Position numbers and translations under genes: made by a program. Shown piece by piece: positions 1 to 12,744 of a stretch of 64,000 nucleotides of DNA. The first letter of the stretch is position 1; each line of letters starts with the position of its first letter. Where the stretch lies: the NCBI GenBank assembly GCA_016785225.1, contig JAFBJZ010000324.1:1263501-1327500 (forward strand), written 5' to 3'. The notes beneath the pieces are model-generated. The model was not told the DNA's origin. It saw nothing but the letters and a program-made list of their open reading frames with translations, and made no database searches. The DNA comes from Psettodes erumei. Lineage: Eukaryota; Chordata; Actinopteri; Pleuronectiformes; Psettodidae.

Positions 1-959
1 GGTGTTTTTCAGTCTGCAGCCGTGGTACCAGTCATACATAGTGAACAGAGGCACCGTTACTCCAACCAACTGACGACGATTTATACATACTGTATTGTCT
101 TTTCTCTTTCAACAAGTTGTTTCACTGCTGGAATTCTTGCAGCTCATTTTGAGTTGCGACTGATAATTGGGAACTAAAAGCACAATGGCAGCTCCATGAC
201 TGCATAATCAATATCCATTTTCCACACAAGATTTACTTTTATGCACCCACTGTCCAGGGAAGGGTGATTGTAACATCGCATCATCTTTGCTCAAAGCTTG
301 AAAAGAGATTTTAAACATCTTGTGGCCTTGTGGCACTTTCCTTTTTATCATTCTGCGCTGTCTTTCCTCTCTAAATCCTCTGCTTTATCTGCATGAGCAC
401 ACAGCTCTGTAAAAAATGTTTGACTGCAAAACATCTTTATGTATCATGCAGAAGAAAAACATATTGATTTTGGATTTATATATATATAATTATATAATGA
501 CACAGAAGAAATACATCTAATACAAAACAGTGTACCACTTAGTGATAATGGAACCCTCATAAAAAGGTGAGAGAGAATTCACGCAACTGCTGCCAGCGTC
601 TTTAGTAAGTACCTGAATACAATGAGATAGTGATACATGCACACAGACACACAACAGTTGTAAAATGTGATCACTTTCAGTGTGTAATGTTTTTATTGCA
701 TGTTGATAATGGCGAACTCCTGTCCATTTGGGTTCCACTTGTTAACAACGCAGTCTTTATAAACTACTTGTAAACTGCAATTAGTGGCTTTATTAATGGT
801 TTATAAATAATGTAGTAATGCTTTATAGATCATTTGTAAGTCATTACTAAATACAACCTCTGGGCTGCAGCGTCTGCATGTTCAGACTGTATGACATGCT
901 TATCTTCTGGGAAGGAGAGTGGATTTTATCGTATAGTTCAATAGTTTATATCTGATATA

Positions 960-1010
960 ACATTATGTTATATGCTAAGCTAACCTAACCAGCTGCTGGC
1001 TGTAGTTCCA
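960..1010. repeat. Fragment of the teleost TAAGCTAA-type MITE family
   Basis: The text tgctaagctaacc followed by agctgctggctgtag is the recognisable core of a widespread teleost repeat, related to the intron 7 element and to the copies near 15.05 and 38.2 kb. Its ends are not preserved. Confidence 0.5.
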
Positions 1011-1368
1011 AATTTGCAATATACTGCAGATGTGCGATCACTGCAAAGAAAGCAAATAATACCTTTCACTTTCCTCTCTCTTTTTCAAAGAAAACCCATA
1101 GAAGTGAATGAGACATCAGCTTTGTCCACGCGTTTTCAACTGTGTCTTTGTCACTCAGGCATTTAGTAAAACACGCCAGGAGCCGTTTCATAAACTGTGT
1201 CACCTTTTCAAATGCAACTGTCAGTGTTTCCTGCTCTTCACATTTCAAATAAATCTGTGTCAACATCGCCTGTCTGACACTTCGTTTCCTCACGATTTCT
1301 CATAGTGTCACCTCTTTTCAAATGCCAATTTTCTCCAGTCTCTGTCTGTCTTTTGTCTCTTTCTCAAA

Positions 1369-1394
1369 CACACACACACACACACACACACACA
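1369..1394. repeat. CA microsatellite
   Basis: About 13 CA units in intergenic DNA. Confidence 0.95.
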
Positions 1395-3084
1395 GCATTC
1401 TAATTGTCAAGGTTGGTTTATGCAATCCATCACAGCAATTTCATTCACAGTAGCTTCATCTGACAGCCTGCCGTATTTATGAGACAGTGGATTATGCCAG
1501 AGCAGAAAGAGCGGTTTGATTTTTATATTTCTTTTGGTCAATTTTCATCAGTCCAGTTGCAAACCACTTCTCTCTGCTTATTCTTATATGTCACTGATTG
1601 GGTAAGTGGGAGACTGTAGTAATGAGGGAAGCAAAAGTGGCCACACACACCAATCACGTTCGCCTGTTCAGTTCGGTCTCAGTGTAATGAATGCAGGAGA
1701 TCAGACAGGTTGATGAAGAGGAGTCACACCATCCACTTTCGTCAAGTGGAACAATCCCTTCTGTTTTAATATTTTCCTGGATTCTGATAAAAGTATTCAC
1801 ATGAATGGATTTGCATTGGATTCTGTGCTCTTTTAAGCTGTTGCGTTATTGTGTTTCTCCGTTGTTCCAGATGATTGACTCTGAATTGTAAATATTACTC
1901 TTTTTCCATGGCAGTTCAGTCGGAAATGCAGGTATTACTCAAGAAGCAATAAAAGTGTGTGGGTGAGTGTGTGCCTAAAAATGAAATGAAAAACAATGCC
2001 TCGATAACGACTGCTTATCATCCCACGATACTGCATTTCAGTAAAATTGGATGTGCAGTACTGTCTGCACTGGGACTCATCGAATCCTCATAAATTCTGC
2101 CACTGAAGTGACAGCATCTGCTGACTGCAAGTGATGGATGTCAGATGTAGGCTATGTCAAATTACACTCTGGCATGTGGCCTATATTGCGGTCGTCTGTG
2201 CAGTCTGGCATATAGATGCAAAATAATGAAACTGTAAAAGTAATCACTTTGTTCTCGTCTTTTTTATCTCATGCATTTCTTATTTCAGCTGATCTTTGCC
2301 ATCTGCCCATGTCCCTCTCAAGTTAAGCCAGAACAGGAAGGGGGGGGCGGTGGTGGTGCTATACAACTGTAGCCAAGAGAGATTTCACTCATCATTGTCT
2401 GGCAGACACTAGCCACTGAAAAATTAAACATCTCTGCAGGCGCAAGAAGTCAACTTGTCTGTGAGGATCCGTCCTCACGAGAAGGATACCCCACCCTCCG
2501 AGCTAAACAAACGAGCTCCTGTCCAGGGCCCCGCTGTTTGGCGCCACGCTGCCTCATGTGCTGAATAGCAATTAACCGGAGGGACGTGCATTAAAACCCC
2601 GACATTAGCACAGCAACTATGACACTGTGGGGTCAAGATGAGAAAAGTTGGCAGCCTTCCTGCAGGAGCAGACGGTATGTAACAATAAGCCAGTAGTGAC
2701 TTAATCGCAAATTCTTCTTGGCATCCCCTGTAGAGCCGCTGTAATATTCCTGCCAGAATCCCTACGAGGTGTGTGCTGTGCTCAGCAGTATCCTTCTTGT
2801 ACTTCATTTTTTCCCCATCACAACCGTATCACTTTAATGTTCCCGTGTGATTGGAGGCTCTGCAGAGAAATAGGTATACATTTCCAAAATGTATTGTAAG
2901 ATCAACATAGCTGTTTCAGTGCTGTAGTGCTGCAGCATAATGGGACCAGGTATGGATAGTCTAAAGTCCTGGATGTAGGTGTAATGTTTCAATTAATTAC
3001 CATCTGAATTGTGTGTTAATAAGGAAAACAACAAGAGCATTTAACAACAGATGTGCACGGTTTGTGGGGCTGTAAAGGGACTCA

Positions 3085-3280
3085 GCTGCACTTTATTAGG
3101 AACACCTCCTAAATGAATGCTGTCTAAAACAACAGTAAACATGCTATTTATTTTATGTTGACACTGTTTCACTCAACTTCAAGCTCATCTCAGAGGCTGC
3201 TGCTATTTTACATTCACCCAGCAACCACTTTATTAGGTACAGCTAATGCAGTCCAAACAACTGCCTTTACAAAGCTCAGT
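3085..3280. repeat. Two direct copies of an ACTTTATTAGG-type repeat
   Basis: The texts cactttattaggaacacct (3090) and cactttattaggtacagct (3228) lie in the same orientation about 138 bp apart. Each is followed by similar sequence (atgctgtctaaaacaac and atgcagtccaaacaac). This motif is common in teleost interspersed repeats. Confidence 0.45.
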
Positions 3281-4230
3281 GTTCACATGTGAGTGACATT
3301 GTTGGAAATGTGGGAATTCTGCTGTCTTTCCCACTTACATACACATAAATAAAATAAAAAATAAATGAGAGAGCATTATAGGCATAAAAGTTGACTGTCA
3401 GATGAGTCACATTAGATTACATTTGACTGGACACGTGTACTTCAATATTTATAACAAGAAAAAATACCATTTAGGTTACGTGATGTAATTGAGATACATC
3501 AATGTGGCGTTCAGGTGCCCTCAGGTGTACCTGACTGTCAAAATAATGGCGTCTGTTTCATTTTAACTTCTTTCCTGATATCATTCTAGTTAGAAACATC
3601 ACAGCTTTGTCTCCCACTGTGTAATCCCCTGAAGTACAGTGCAGACAGTTTTATACTCCAGTATATATCAACACAAAACAACCTTCCTCTGTGGAGTTTT
3701 CTGGCATGAAATGAACCAAACATCAAATGGGGTCGCTAACAAACAACCTCTGACAACCTCCTGTGTTACTCTCCCCCAACACACACAAGTGCGACCTACC
3801 GTTTCCGCGCGTGCACAGGCTTGATCCTGGCAGCAGTCCCCTCACTTGCCCAGGCGACTAGAAAGACAAAAAAAAAGAATATCAAAAAAGACGAGTCCGC
3901 ACTTGAAATCACTGCAGTTAGATGAGCCGGAGCTTTGTTTCGCTCCCTCCGCTCGCTTCTTCCTCCTTTTTTTTTTTTTTACTGAGCAGCGGTTTAGAGT
4001 CCACACAGGCTGAGCTCGTCCATTGTAATTGGATGCTGGGAGCCGGAGGAAACTGCCCGCATCTGCCAGAGCTGGACGTCAGCGCTGATGATGGTCGATT
4101 TAGACTCTTATCTCCCTCTTCTGATATTGTTGTGCGGCTTTGATTCGCTTTTCGGTTTTTTCCCTTGCCTTTTTCCTGACGTTATATTCCAACAGTGACC
4201 TACTCCTCTAATTATGCCTGCTTGGTTTGA

Positions 4231-4290
4231 CTCCCTCTCTCTCTCTCTCTCTCTCTCTCCTCATCCACTCGCTCTCTCTTTCTCTCTCTT
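4231..4290. repeat. CT microsatellite/homopyrimidine tract
   Basis: CT repeats at 4231-4260 continue imperfectly to 4290, next to a CpG-containing stretch at 3.8-4.7 kb. Confidence 0.9.
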
Positions 4291-4878
4291 TAGAGAAAGG
4301 GAGGGGTGTGTTTTTTTATTATTATTCTTGTTCATTCACTTTCAGAACATAAAGTAGATGCTCTCATCGTTGCCTGGCACCGATTGTTGCTGCGTCTTCA
4401 ACTTCAAGTGTCATTTCCCGCAGCTAAATGAACGAGGCTAAACAGCGTCACTTTATTGTGAAACAACCCATTTGCAGTGATTTCAGCACCGCGGACAGCG
4501 GCCTTTTATTATGAAAGGTCACGGGCGTGTAGGATTTGATCCTCCACGCTCCGCCACTGGTGACGCTCGTTATATTTCCGGCGGCGGCAAAAGGCGGGAA
4601 GAAGTGTCAAACACGGCGGAATGACCGAGTTGAAAAAGTGCCATTTACGTCCGGTCAAGGACCAGTGAATTCAGCCCCTCCATTGCTCAGTCATAGCAGG
4701 CGGCACAGTCCATTACTGGGTGTGGGGTAGAGGATGAATTTGAGCCAAGGTTACATTCTATTTATCAGCACTTTTAAAGCCCCGGCAGCTGATTGCTCAG
4801 CAACTGTAACATCAAAATGCTTTGTTCAATGGATTTTTTTTCTGGTTGAGCCTCTAGTCTCTAGGTCTTTGTCTGAAA

Positions 4879-5123
4879 CAGCGGTTCCCAAGCTTTTTTT
4901 GTCTGACTCAAATACACCATCACCACATTTCAACAATTTATTTTTAGCGAGCTATCCCATTTACTTATCCAGAAGCTGAGCAGCCCTAAAAGAAGACTAA
5001 TTGGCATTAACAGACGCCTAACTCTTTCAGCAGGCCTACTTTAGCTATATGCTCCAAGTACGCATTTACGGGATATTTGCTTCAGTGCAACCTGGGGTTT
5101 AAGTACCTGGTTGGGAGCGACAG
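4879..5123. mobile_element. Possible hAT-like MITE
   Basis: The left end cagcggttcccaagc and the right end, reading ctgtcgctcccaacc in reverse complement, resemble the CAGTGGTTCCCAA-type termini of hAT elements. The interior is non-coding and AT-rich. Ends have diverged. Confidence 0.4.
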
Positions 5124-5737
5124 AGGAAACACGCATGTGCCTCAGAGCGCCCGCGCCCCCTGTGATGACAACTTGATCACTCACTAATCACACGCCACAG
5201 TTAAAACCGCGCTGACCCACATTTAGCATCGCTTGATTAGAGGCTGCGTGCACGTGTGCGGGCGGATGTGCGCGCACGCACGCTGATGCGTAACTACACG
5301 TGAAAAGGTTCCCATGCCTGAGCAGCTGCATCAGTTTGTGTCTGGCTGCGTGTCTTTGTGATGCCGAGCGTGCAGCGGTGTGTACGTGTGTTTTGGAGCT
5401 GGGGTTTTAATGATCTCCTCCTACCCCCTCTGGGCCAGCAGGAGCCTGTTTCGACCCACATCACGACAATTAACATCACACTCAAATGTCTGGAAGAGCA
5501 GAGGGCTCCTTTCACCACCTTTCCTCTCATCCCTCTGCTCTCAACTCTTCCTTCCTGGCTCACGGGGGAAGCAACAAATGTTAAATTACAACACACAGGC
5601 TATTTGTATGCATGCAAAGTCCCACACTCGTTTTATTTGCACATAAATTGGTCCATAAACTTTGCTAACAAGTTGTGTTTTCCAGCCATAAAGCCCAAAA
5701 CCACCTTATTAAACAGAGGGAAACAGTTGGGCTTATA

Positions 5738-5865
5738 ATGTCATGGTTGCCAGTTTGAATCCCAAGATCTGCAGGGAAATCAGCCCTCGACATCCGCTCA
5801 TTACACTTTCCAATTGTCTAAGTGCACTTGAACCAGTCACAGTTTCATTAGTGCTGCTCTGTGAC
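5738..5865. repeat. Possible tRNA-derived SINE relic
   Basis: The text gttgccagtttgaatcccaa resembles a decayed Pol III B box, and the downstream taagtgcacttgaaccagtc resembles the body of common teleost SINEs. The A box and tail are not clear. Confidence 0.3.
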
Positions 5866-7225
5866 CAACCTTAGACGACTGAGGTTCTCTGGGCTATTTC
5901 CAGGTGTGTGTGTCTGTCTGTGTGCGAGAGAGAGATACAGAGTGTGTGTGTGTGTGTTTGAGTAAAAACCCTTCATCCCTTTGCAGCTACTCCCACAGGG
6001 ATTGGATGTAATTAGGGATGTTCTCTTTTTTTAACTTGCCTTCTAAATGAAAACACCTCTATATCAAAGAGGGAACACATTGGATGCAGCTCTGCTGGAC
6101 CCAGCGTTTCCACCTCTAATATTGAAATGATGCGCCTTTGTTGCCATTTGGTCGTTTTACTGTGCAGGCACTTCAAGGTAGAAAAACAAGAATTTATTTT
6201 CTCAGGATAACAGCTCGTTAAAGAAGCCTGAATTAAAGGACACAAGCTGATGAAGAAGTGGAGCAGAAAGGAGAGCGCCTTCTCATTGTGGAAATATTAT
6301 TGGGACTGAAGCATCCATCTATTTGTTTTGCTAAAATTTACAGGTTTGAGCTATTTTTCAGTTGGAGATGGCACGCAAAGATAAAGTGTGACGATTACAT
6401 TCACAGTCAGTCAGATAGATGCAAATGGAGCAGTATACACTAAACTACACTACCAACAGGGCAGTACAACATCCACTTACAGATTTTACAGAATAACACA
6501 AATAAGTGCAATTTCCATATAAATGTGATGGGGAAAAATGTTCAGCTAAGAAAATTGCCTTTTTGTTTGTGATGTGGTCGACACGGGTTAGAATCAATAA
6601 CATGCACAGACAGATGCTGGGGAGATAACAGCAATTTAAAGCAAACATGGAAACACACACCCCCGTGTAATGAGATGATCTCCCAATGAAAAGCAGGCAG
6701 GACATGAAAGCTTTACAAATGGCCAGCAAAACAACAGCTGTAATGCGACAGGCAGACATTTGTTCCACTAATCACTAAGGGGATTGTCAAATTCAGTCAA
6801 ATGGAGGCTAAGAGTGTCTTATGTTATAAGGACCTGCTACTGTGGTTCCACAACACACACACACACAGTTGTCCATCATCCCTCGCCTTGGCCCTCACAC
6901 CTCAACAGCTGTCATTGATTTCGACATGCGAGATCACAGCATAAAGAGATTAGACTGATCTGTGGAGAAAAACATTACTCCCAGCAGATATTTCAGGGGG
7001 TAAACAACATCAGGTTCTAAAAGAACACCTGCAGTGTTTAAAAAGTATATATAGGCCTATATTTTCTCATTTATCACAGCGGTATATTAAGATTGAGTTC
7101 TCCTATGCTGTTTAAGTATTTCAGTTGCAGCCTGTGTTTCCAGCCACAGTGTCTGGGTTGGTTTGGATATTTCCTTGACCTCACTGTCAACTGTTTTCAG
7201 TGGAACATAAAATAAAGTGAAAACT

Positions 7226-7322
7226 GTTCCAGTCCAATCCAGTTTTATTTGTATAACGCCAATTCACAACATACTGTATCTCAAGGCACTTTACAGAGTA
7301 AAGTCAAAACCTTACAATAGTA
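7226..7322. repeat. Teleost interspersed repeat (SINE/LINE 3' tail type)
   Basis: The sequence ccagttttatttgtataacg, then ttcacaacatactg and ctcaaggcactttacagag, matches a very common teleost repeat usually read as attttatttatatagcgcc and ctcaaggcgctttaca. Only about 100 bp is preserved. Confidence 0.6.
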
Positions 7323-8801
7323 GAGAGAGCATGTGACAGCATGTTTTCTATGGCTTTGTTATGGATCCATGCAACTGTGTGTATAAAATGCTAGTTTGTG
7401 TTATTTAGATGCATTTTCCCAGTGCAGAGAGGGCACAAACACACAACATATAAAACTAAACGATCTCCAGAAATCACTCCAACTAAGTGAGGAAATTTGT
7501 GATATAGTGAAGCGATGCTGAATAATGTGTTGGTGCTTCTATTTCTCTATCTGGACACATTACAGTAATAGACCAAAAAGAGCACAGAGACACACAGCAA
7601 ACAGATAACAAGGCGCTAACAGTCGGGGCAGAGTTGTCTACCTCTTCCTGGATATTCCCTGATGCCTTTTCATCTGTGATTTCTCAGGAAGTCCATTACT
7701 ATTGCAGACGGGTCTCATGCTTCTGCACCACAATCAATACTCTTCCATTAAGGTGATGAACGGTCTGTTTCCCCAACCTTCTGCAGTCAAGACAAATTCT
7801 CAGGACCCGCTGATCCAAATCAGTCAATGTGGGCACGACAGCACTACGCCCAGGCAACGTGAAGGGTAAAGAGAGACTGACCTGGGAAGTCGGTCCAACG
7901 CCATCATCCATGCGAGTGGACATCCGCTGTGTAATGCAAACTGACCTTTGCCTTGAAAGTAGCTAACTAAGTCACTTCTCAAATGCAGAGTGAGGGATGG
8001 ATTTTCTCTGAGGTCATTTTAAACACAATTTGAGAAGATAAACATGGGGAATTAAGGTAGTTGTTCTTAAATCAATGTCTTTTTAAAATACTGGGGAAAA
8101 ACAGCAAATAGGGTGAGATTACTTTAACATTTGTCTGGTGCAAGTAAACACTTTCAGTAGTGTAAGATTTTTGTAAATCATATCCACCTGGGACTGGTGG
8201 AAATTAAAAGCTTCTACGGTGTCAGAGAACACACAATAGATCGCTGCACTATTCTCAGTAAACACTGGTATCATTGCTCACCAACTGGCAAATACACTGT
8301 TGTCTAATTTATAGAGAAAATGGAAATCACCCTTCAGGAATCAGGAATTAGTGTACTAATTTTCATGGAGATGGACGTGTTGTGAAAACCCGGGCAAAGG
8401 CAGCTCCAGGTTAATTTAATGGAGGCAGTGTGCGCTGGCTCTGCAAACTCTTTTCCTCCAATTTAACAGCCGACACGTTCTACTATCTTTGGGAAATCTG
8501 GGGAGACTTGTGGAGGGGTAAAGCAATTACGGGGTGAGTGACAAGCTTGCAGCCGAACACTCAGGTAGACCAACAAAACAAAATCTGCATAATGTTTAAC
8601 CACAGCTCAGACCTGCCTGTGAAAAGCACAGGACGGTTCAGGTATTGGTGATTACTGTACTGATTGCTACACTATGTCACTGAAGTAATCAAAGAAGTGC
8701 CATGAGTTGCTTGAATTGTTTTCACCAATTTAAAAAAATAATATTTAGATTGGCAACATGACAGGGTTTCGCTTAAAAGAACAAAGACAAAACATCACAT
8801 C

Positions 8802-8833
8802 ATAATAATGATAATAATAATAATAATAATAAT
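8802..8833. repeat. TAA microsatellite
   Basis: About ten TAA units with one interruption (atg at 8808). Confidence 0.92.
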
Positions 8834-9469
8834 GAGGCCTCGTCAGTCACTGGTGTTACCTCATCTTTGAGGCCATCAGTTTGGAACAAACAGCCTTCGT
8901 CACAAACTGGGAACACAGAGACTGAAGACAGGAGTGTTTACCATCCAGGCAGGGACATTTGAAGAGCATGATGGGAAGTGTAGTACCCAGGGTTTTTGTA
9001 GCATATTCATATGTGGGACTAAATGGGAGCTGTTGCTATCAGGTATTTTAATCAAAAATTCATAATTTAATCCATCAGATCTCCAAAAATATTAGCTCAC
9101 TAGCACCACGAGGACGTACCTATGCAAAAGGCCAAGTCCTTCAATGACAATAACATTGCAGGTTATTCGGTCCTACCCCTGTGACAGGCGAGCTGGACCT
9201 TCGTTGTCATGGTAACAGTAACAAACACATGGTTAAGGCTGTGGAGTGGTTTAATTCCAACACCACAACTGTGTTTCCTTAAGGATAGAGGACCTTTGTC
9301 GTCAAGGTTACAGTATAAATATGAACATAGCTATATTTGTGGAGCAGGCATGGAATATTTGAAACACAGTTGACTATGGTTTTGAAACAGGAAACAAACA
9401 GTAGCAGCCCCCTATCAATACAACACAACCCAGGCAGCCTGCAGGGTCTTTTTACAGGACAGTGTGTCA

Positions 9470-9660
9470 AAGACGGCGCTGTGAGCTGACATCAGTATGC
9501 TAACGTGCTCACAGCGACGACGCTAACCTGCTCCGTGTGCTAGAATGTCAATGTTTGCTCATTAGCAAACCCAAAGTACAATTGATTGATTGCTAATGGG
9601 AGCCACAACAGTGTGAAAGGTCAGGGGATCACCCGAATCATTAGAATTCACCCTCTCCGG
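9470..9660. repeat. Teleost LINE-derived repeat fragment
   Basis: The segment tgctaacgtgctcac, followed by aaggtcaggggatcacc and attagaattcaccctc, matches in order a common teleost repeat that typically reads aaagtcaggggatcacc and ttacaattcatcctg. Truncated and diverged. Confidence 0.5.
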
Positions 9661-11464
9661 TTTGTACAAAATGTCATATTTCAGGCTGGGTCAACATGAT
9701 CACAAACATGTCATGCAAAAAACATGGGCAAACATGCAAACATGCAGACAGACGATTTGTTTGGATGGTTTTTTGCTTTGGAGCAGATGTCCAAATGACG
9801 TAAAACAGAGAAGTAGTAAAATCTTCACACTGGAAAAGTCAGAATGAGATGGTGTGTGACACGTTTGTCAGATAAATGCTTAAATGATTAATAGATTATC
9901 AAAAGAGTTGGTGATTAATCTTCTGACTTGAGTTGGAGTCAGTGACGACAGACCCGCATGCTGTGCTCTCACTGCTTTGCATTGCGAACGTCCACATGGA
10001 GCAAACAGACTGATCAGTGATGAGCCGACATCAGGACCAAGGACTGTTCGCTGAATTTATTAATCTCTGACTGGACTCAGATGATCTGAATAACAATAAC
10101 GGCCTCCCTCACTCTCTTCACCATCCTTATTAAGGAAAGTATAAAGTCGTGGTGTCACACAGCTGATACAGTACGTCGTATATTATAGCCGACAAAAGTG
10201 GAGGGCCAACAGCTTTGCTCGCTGTGACCCTGAGTGGTGGCTGTATTTCAGTTCTGGTAAGAGGAGAGGGTGTGTTCCCAGAACTGGAGTCACCTTTCAA
10301 ACAAAATGGTCCCACAAGCAGGAAAATTGCTTTCTGTCAAAAAGGAAAAAAAAAAAAAAAAAAAAAGGTGACTCCGGTCCAGGAAATGTCCTTCAGCCAC
10401 CCCTGAAACACCGGCTGTACCACGCCACTGCAGCATGCGCTGGACAACATGGACAGATTACAAGGATTACAATACACAGTTACGCCTCCACACAGACAGA
10501 GTGAAAAGGTAATTTCCAGTCCATTCTGACGGGTGGTTCTCTGAGTCATGTTGTTCCCTCTCTTCCCCGGTCGGGACCGCTCCATGATGAGGTTGTGCTA
10601 ATAAAAAGCAGAGCTAATAGCAGGCCCACATAACTCAGAACATAACAGCAAGCTGGCAGTGAGAATGACAGGTGTTTGTGTACATTGTGTTCACACTTAA
10701 AAAGCCTTTGACGTATGACTGCGTTCGTTACATAGTTTAATCCTGTACGCGGGTGGCGAGCATGATGGATGTTATGGCCGCGGTGATAAAATGGCTCGGC
10801 TGCAGCCTGTAAAAACAGACCGGTGGTCGTTGCATCCACAGCCGTGCCGCCCACCAGCGACTCCTCCTCCAACTGTTGTGGGGGTTTTGGCAAACATCAC
10901 CCAAACCCCACTGGGCACAGCCATCAGCCAGCCCACCACCCTAATGCACTGAATGTTGCATTAGGAGCCTTTTATTCTAACCTCCGAGTCAAAACTGCTC
11001 CACAGTCTTCTCATGTACTACTTTACTTGTGTACATGGACTTTACTGTACCTGTTAACAGTGGTGGTTATTTATTCATGGTATTTGTATCTACCAGGTGG
11101 AGACAAAGTGATTTCAGAAATAACCACAACATTATCAGCATATTTCCTCCAACACTTTTGCCTTGTGGGGTGAAGTTTGCACATTCAAGGAGCTATGGAC
11201 AGGGAGTTTTATTGCGTGTCATCTAAGGTGTGTTCACGTGTCTTAAAGGCAGTTGGGAAATTCAAAGTGTATGATATTAAAGATTAAACAAAAAAGGGGA
11301 TGAGACGCATTCACCGGACATGTGGCATGTGTTGTTTGGAGCTCGTAATGCTCCCATGCCACGGGTGCACACACGCCTTCAAATGGAGTCGTTTTTTCTG
11401 AGTACAGCCATGCTGCCCTCTGCTGGCTCCACACGGTAGCGTCGGCCATTCCCTCAGTATTTCA

Positions 11465-11611
11465 GCTGTCTGTACAGTAGTGGTGTGCGATACTGCATAT
11501 TTTGGTATCGATCCGATACCAAGTAAATACGGGCGATACTGGCCTGTATTTACTTGGTATCGGATCGATACCAAAATATGCAGTATCGCACACCACTACT
11601 GTACAGACAGC
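11465..11611. repeat. Perfect 66-bp inverted repeat with 15-nt loop (fold-back)
   Basis: Bases 11465-11530 are the exact reverse complement of 11546-11611, separated by a 15-nt spacer that carries gcgatact. Each arm contains cagtagtggtgtgcgatac, whose CAG...TG start resembles hAT-type terminal inverted repeats. No coding capacity. Confidence 0.85.
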
Positions 11612-11754
11612 AGCATTGCAAACAAGAGCGGAATTTAAATTAAAGATAAAGAATCGATTTAAAGTAAAGAATCGATCTCACCAGGCTAGTATAGATCCGA
11701 TACCGATACCGACTTGGTATCGATACTACCGCCCACCACTACTGTACAGTAACG
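11465..11754. mobile_element. hAT-like non-autonomous element with three related termini
   Basis: Beyond the fold-back, a third, diverged terminus lies at about 11683-11750: it has ggtatcgatac, and its end ccaccactactgtacag is inverted relative to the left arm. The arrangement suggests an element of about 270 bp with a nested or internally inverted copy. I could not find a clear 8-bp target-site duplication, so the family call is tentative. Confidence 0.5.
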
Positions 11755-12738
11755 ACACACCTGAGCGCGCTTGCTCTATGACAGTTATCGATATGTTGGG
11801 TGAGAATTTAAATGACTACATGCATCTGTCATCTTTTTGCATTTCTGAAGATGATTTTTCTGAGTTAATCGCTCGTGAGCGTTGTTACGTGATCGATTGT
11901 TTCTTCTGTAATTCGGTCTGAGAATCGTGACCTGACTCACCTCAGCATCCTGATCGCCGGGCCCGTGCCCCCCCCCCCCCACCCCCACCCCGGTCTCCAA
12001 GCACTCCTATGTCCGGCAGCTAATCATCCATGTTTGATTTTAAAAAGCCTCCAGAGTTCCTTAAAGACTCCGGCAAACATGTTCGTTTGATTTAAATCTC
12101 TGGCGTCTTTTTTCAGTCATGACGGCTTCCAGCCAAACGGCCTCACGTTGTAACTATTTCGTATATAACTATTTCCTACAGTTTTGAACGCGCCCTCACA
12201 ATGACTGTCCGCCGCCCGATGCGGAAATGCAGAGACAAACATTCCCGCGCACTCAGGTGTTTACAATCACTGCACCTGTGCTCACCTTTCTTTCTCTTCT
12301 CTGACCAATGGAGGCAGCCAAGCGCGCGTCGCTGCCACGAGCGCCCCCCTGTGGACTGATCATAGTTCTGCTATTCCAATGTTTGAGCTGGGGCGTTAAT
12401 AAGTAAATCTTTATTTGTTGTTGGCGTTTCTGATCATTTTAGAATCTTTATAAATTTGCCTTTTCCCCCTCCTGATAGTAAACTGTCCACCCACATTTAC
12501 TGTTTTGAAGGAAATCCACGCTTCGCCAAATTCTTACATTTTTCATAGTATGTTTGCAAAGTGAAATTTAAGACATTCCCTTAGTATTCCCCAATTGAAG
12601 TTACTGAAATCTTGACACCACTAAAGATGGTGAAACATTTAATGTCATGTGTGTGAAATCAACTTCTGCACTTCCACTGGAATCAAGGGATTGTTATGGA
12701 CTGTTAAACACTGCAGCACACTGATCTTTAAAATAGAT

Positions 12739-12744
12739 TTTATT
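12739..12744 (-). terminator. Distal candidate polyadenylation signal (AATAAA)
   Basis: Minus-strand AATAAA followed within 20-40 nt by GT-rich sequence (reads tgtgctgcagtgttt), which fits the usual downstream element. It is the best-formed of the three candidates but also the most distant from the stop codon (4.6 kb). Confidence 0.35.

Larger units (their letters stand above)
1..12700. other. Downstream intergenic region without recognised genes
   Basis: None of the reading frames of up to about 140 codons resembles a known protein; they have no coding-like continuity or splice partners that I can see. Contents are decayed repeats (listed separately), microsatellites and a CpG-containing stretch at 3.8-4.7 kb that could belong to the 5' end of a neighbouring gene lying off the left edge. 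Confidence 0.6.

Noticed and set aside
7699..7923. 74-codon minus-strand frame considered as a transposase relic
   Set aside because: No conserved catalytic or DNA-binding motif is visible; the resemblance was too vague to report.
11502..11921. 139-codon + strand frame sharing its first residues with a minus-strand frame
   Set aside because: The shared peptide arises because the DNA is a perfect palindrome; it is not a duplicated gene.
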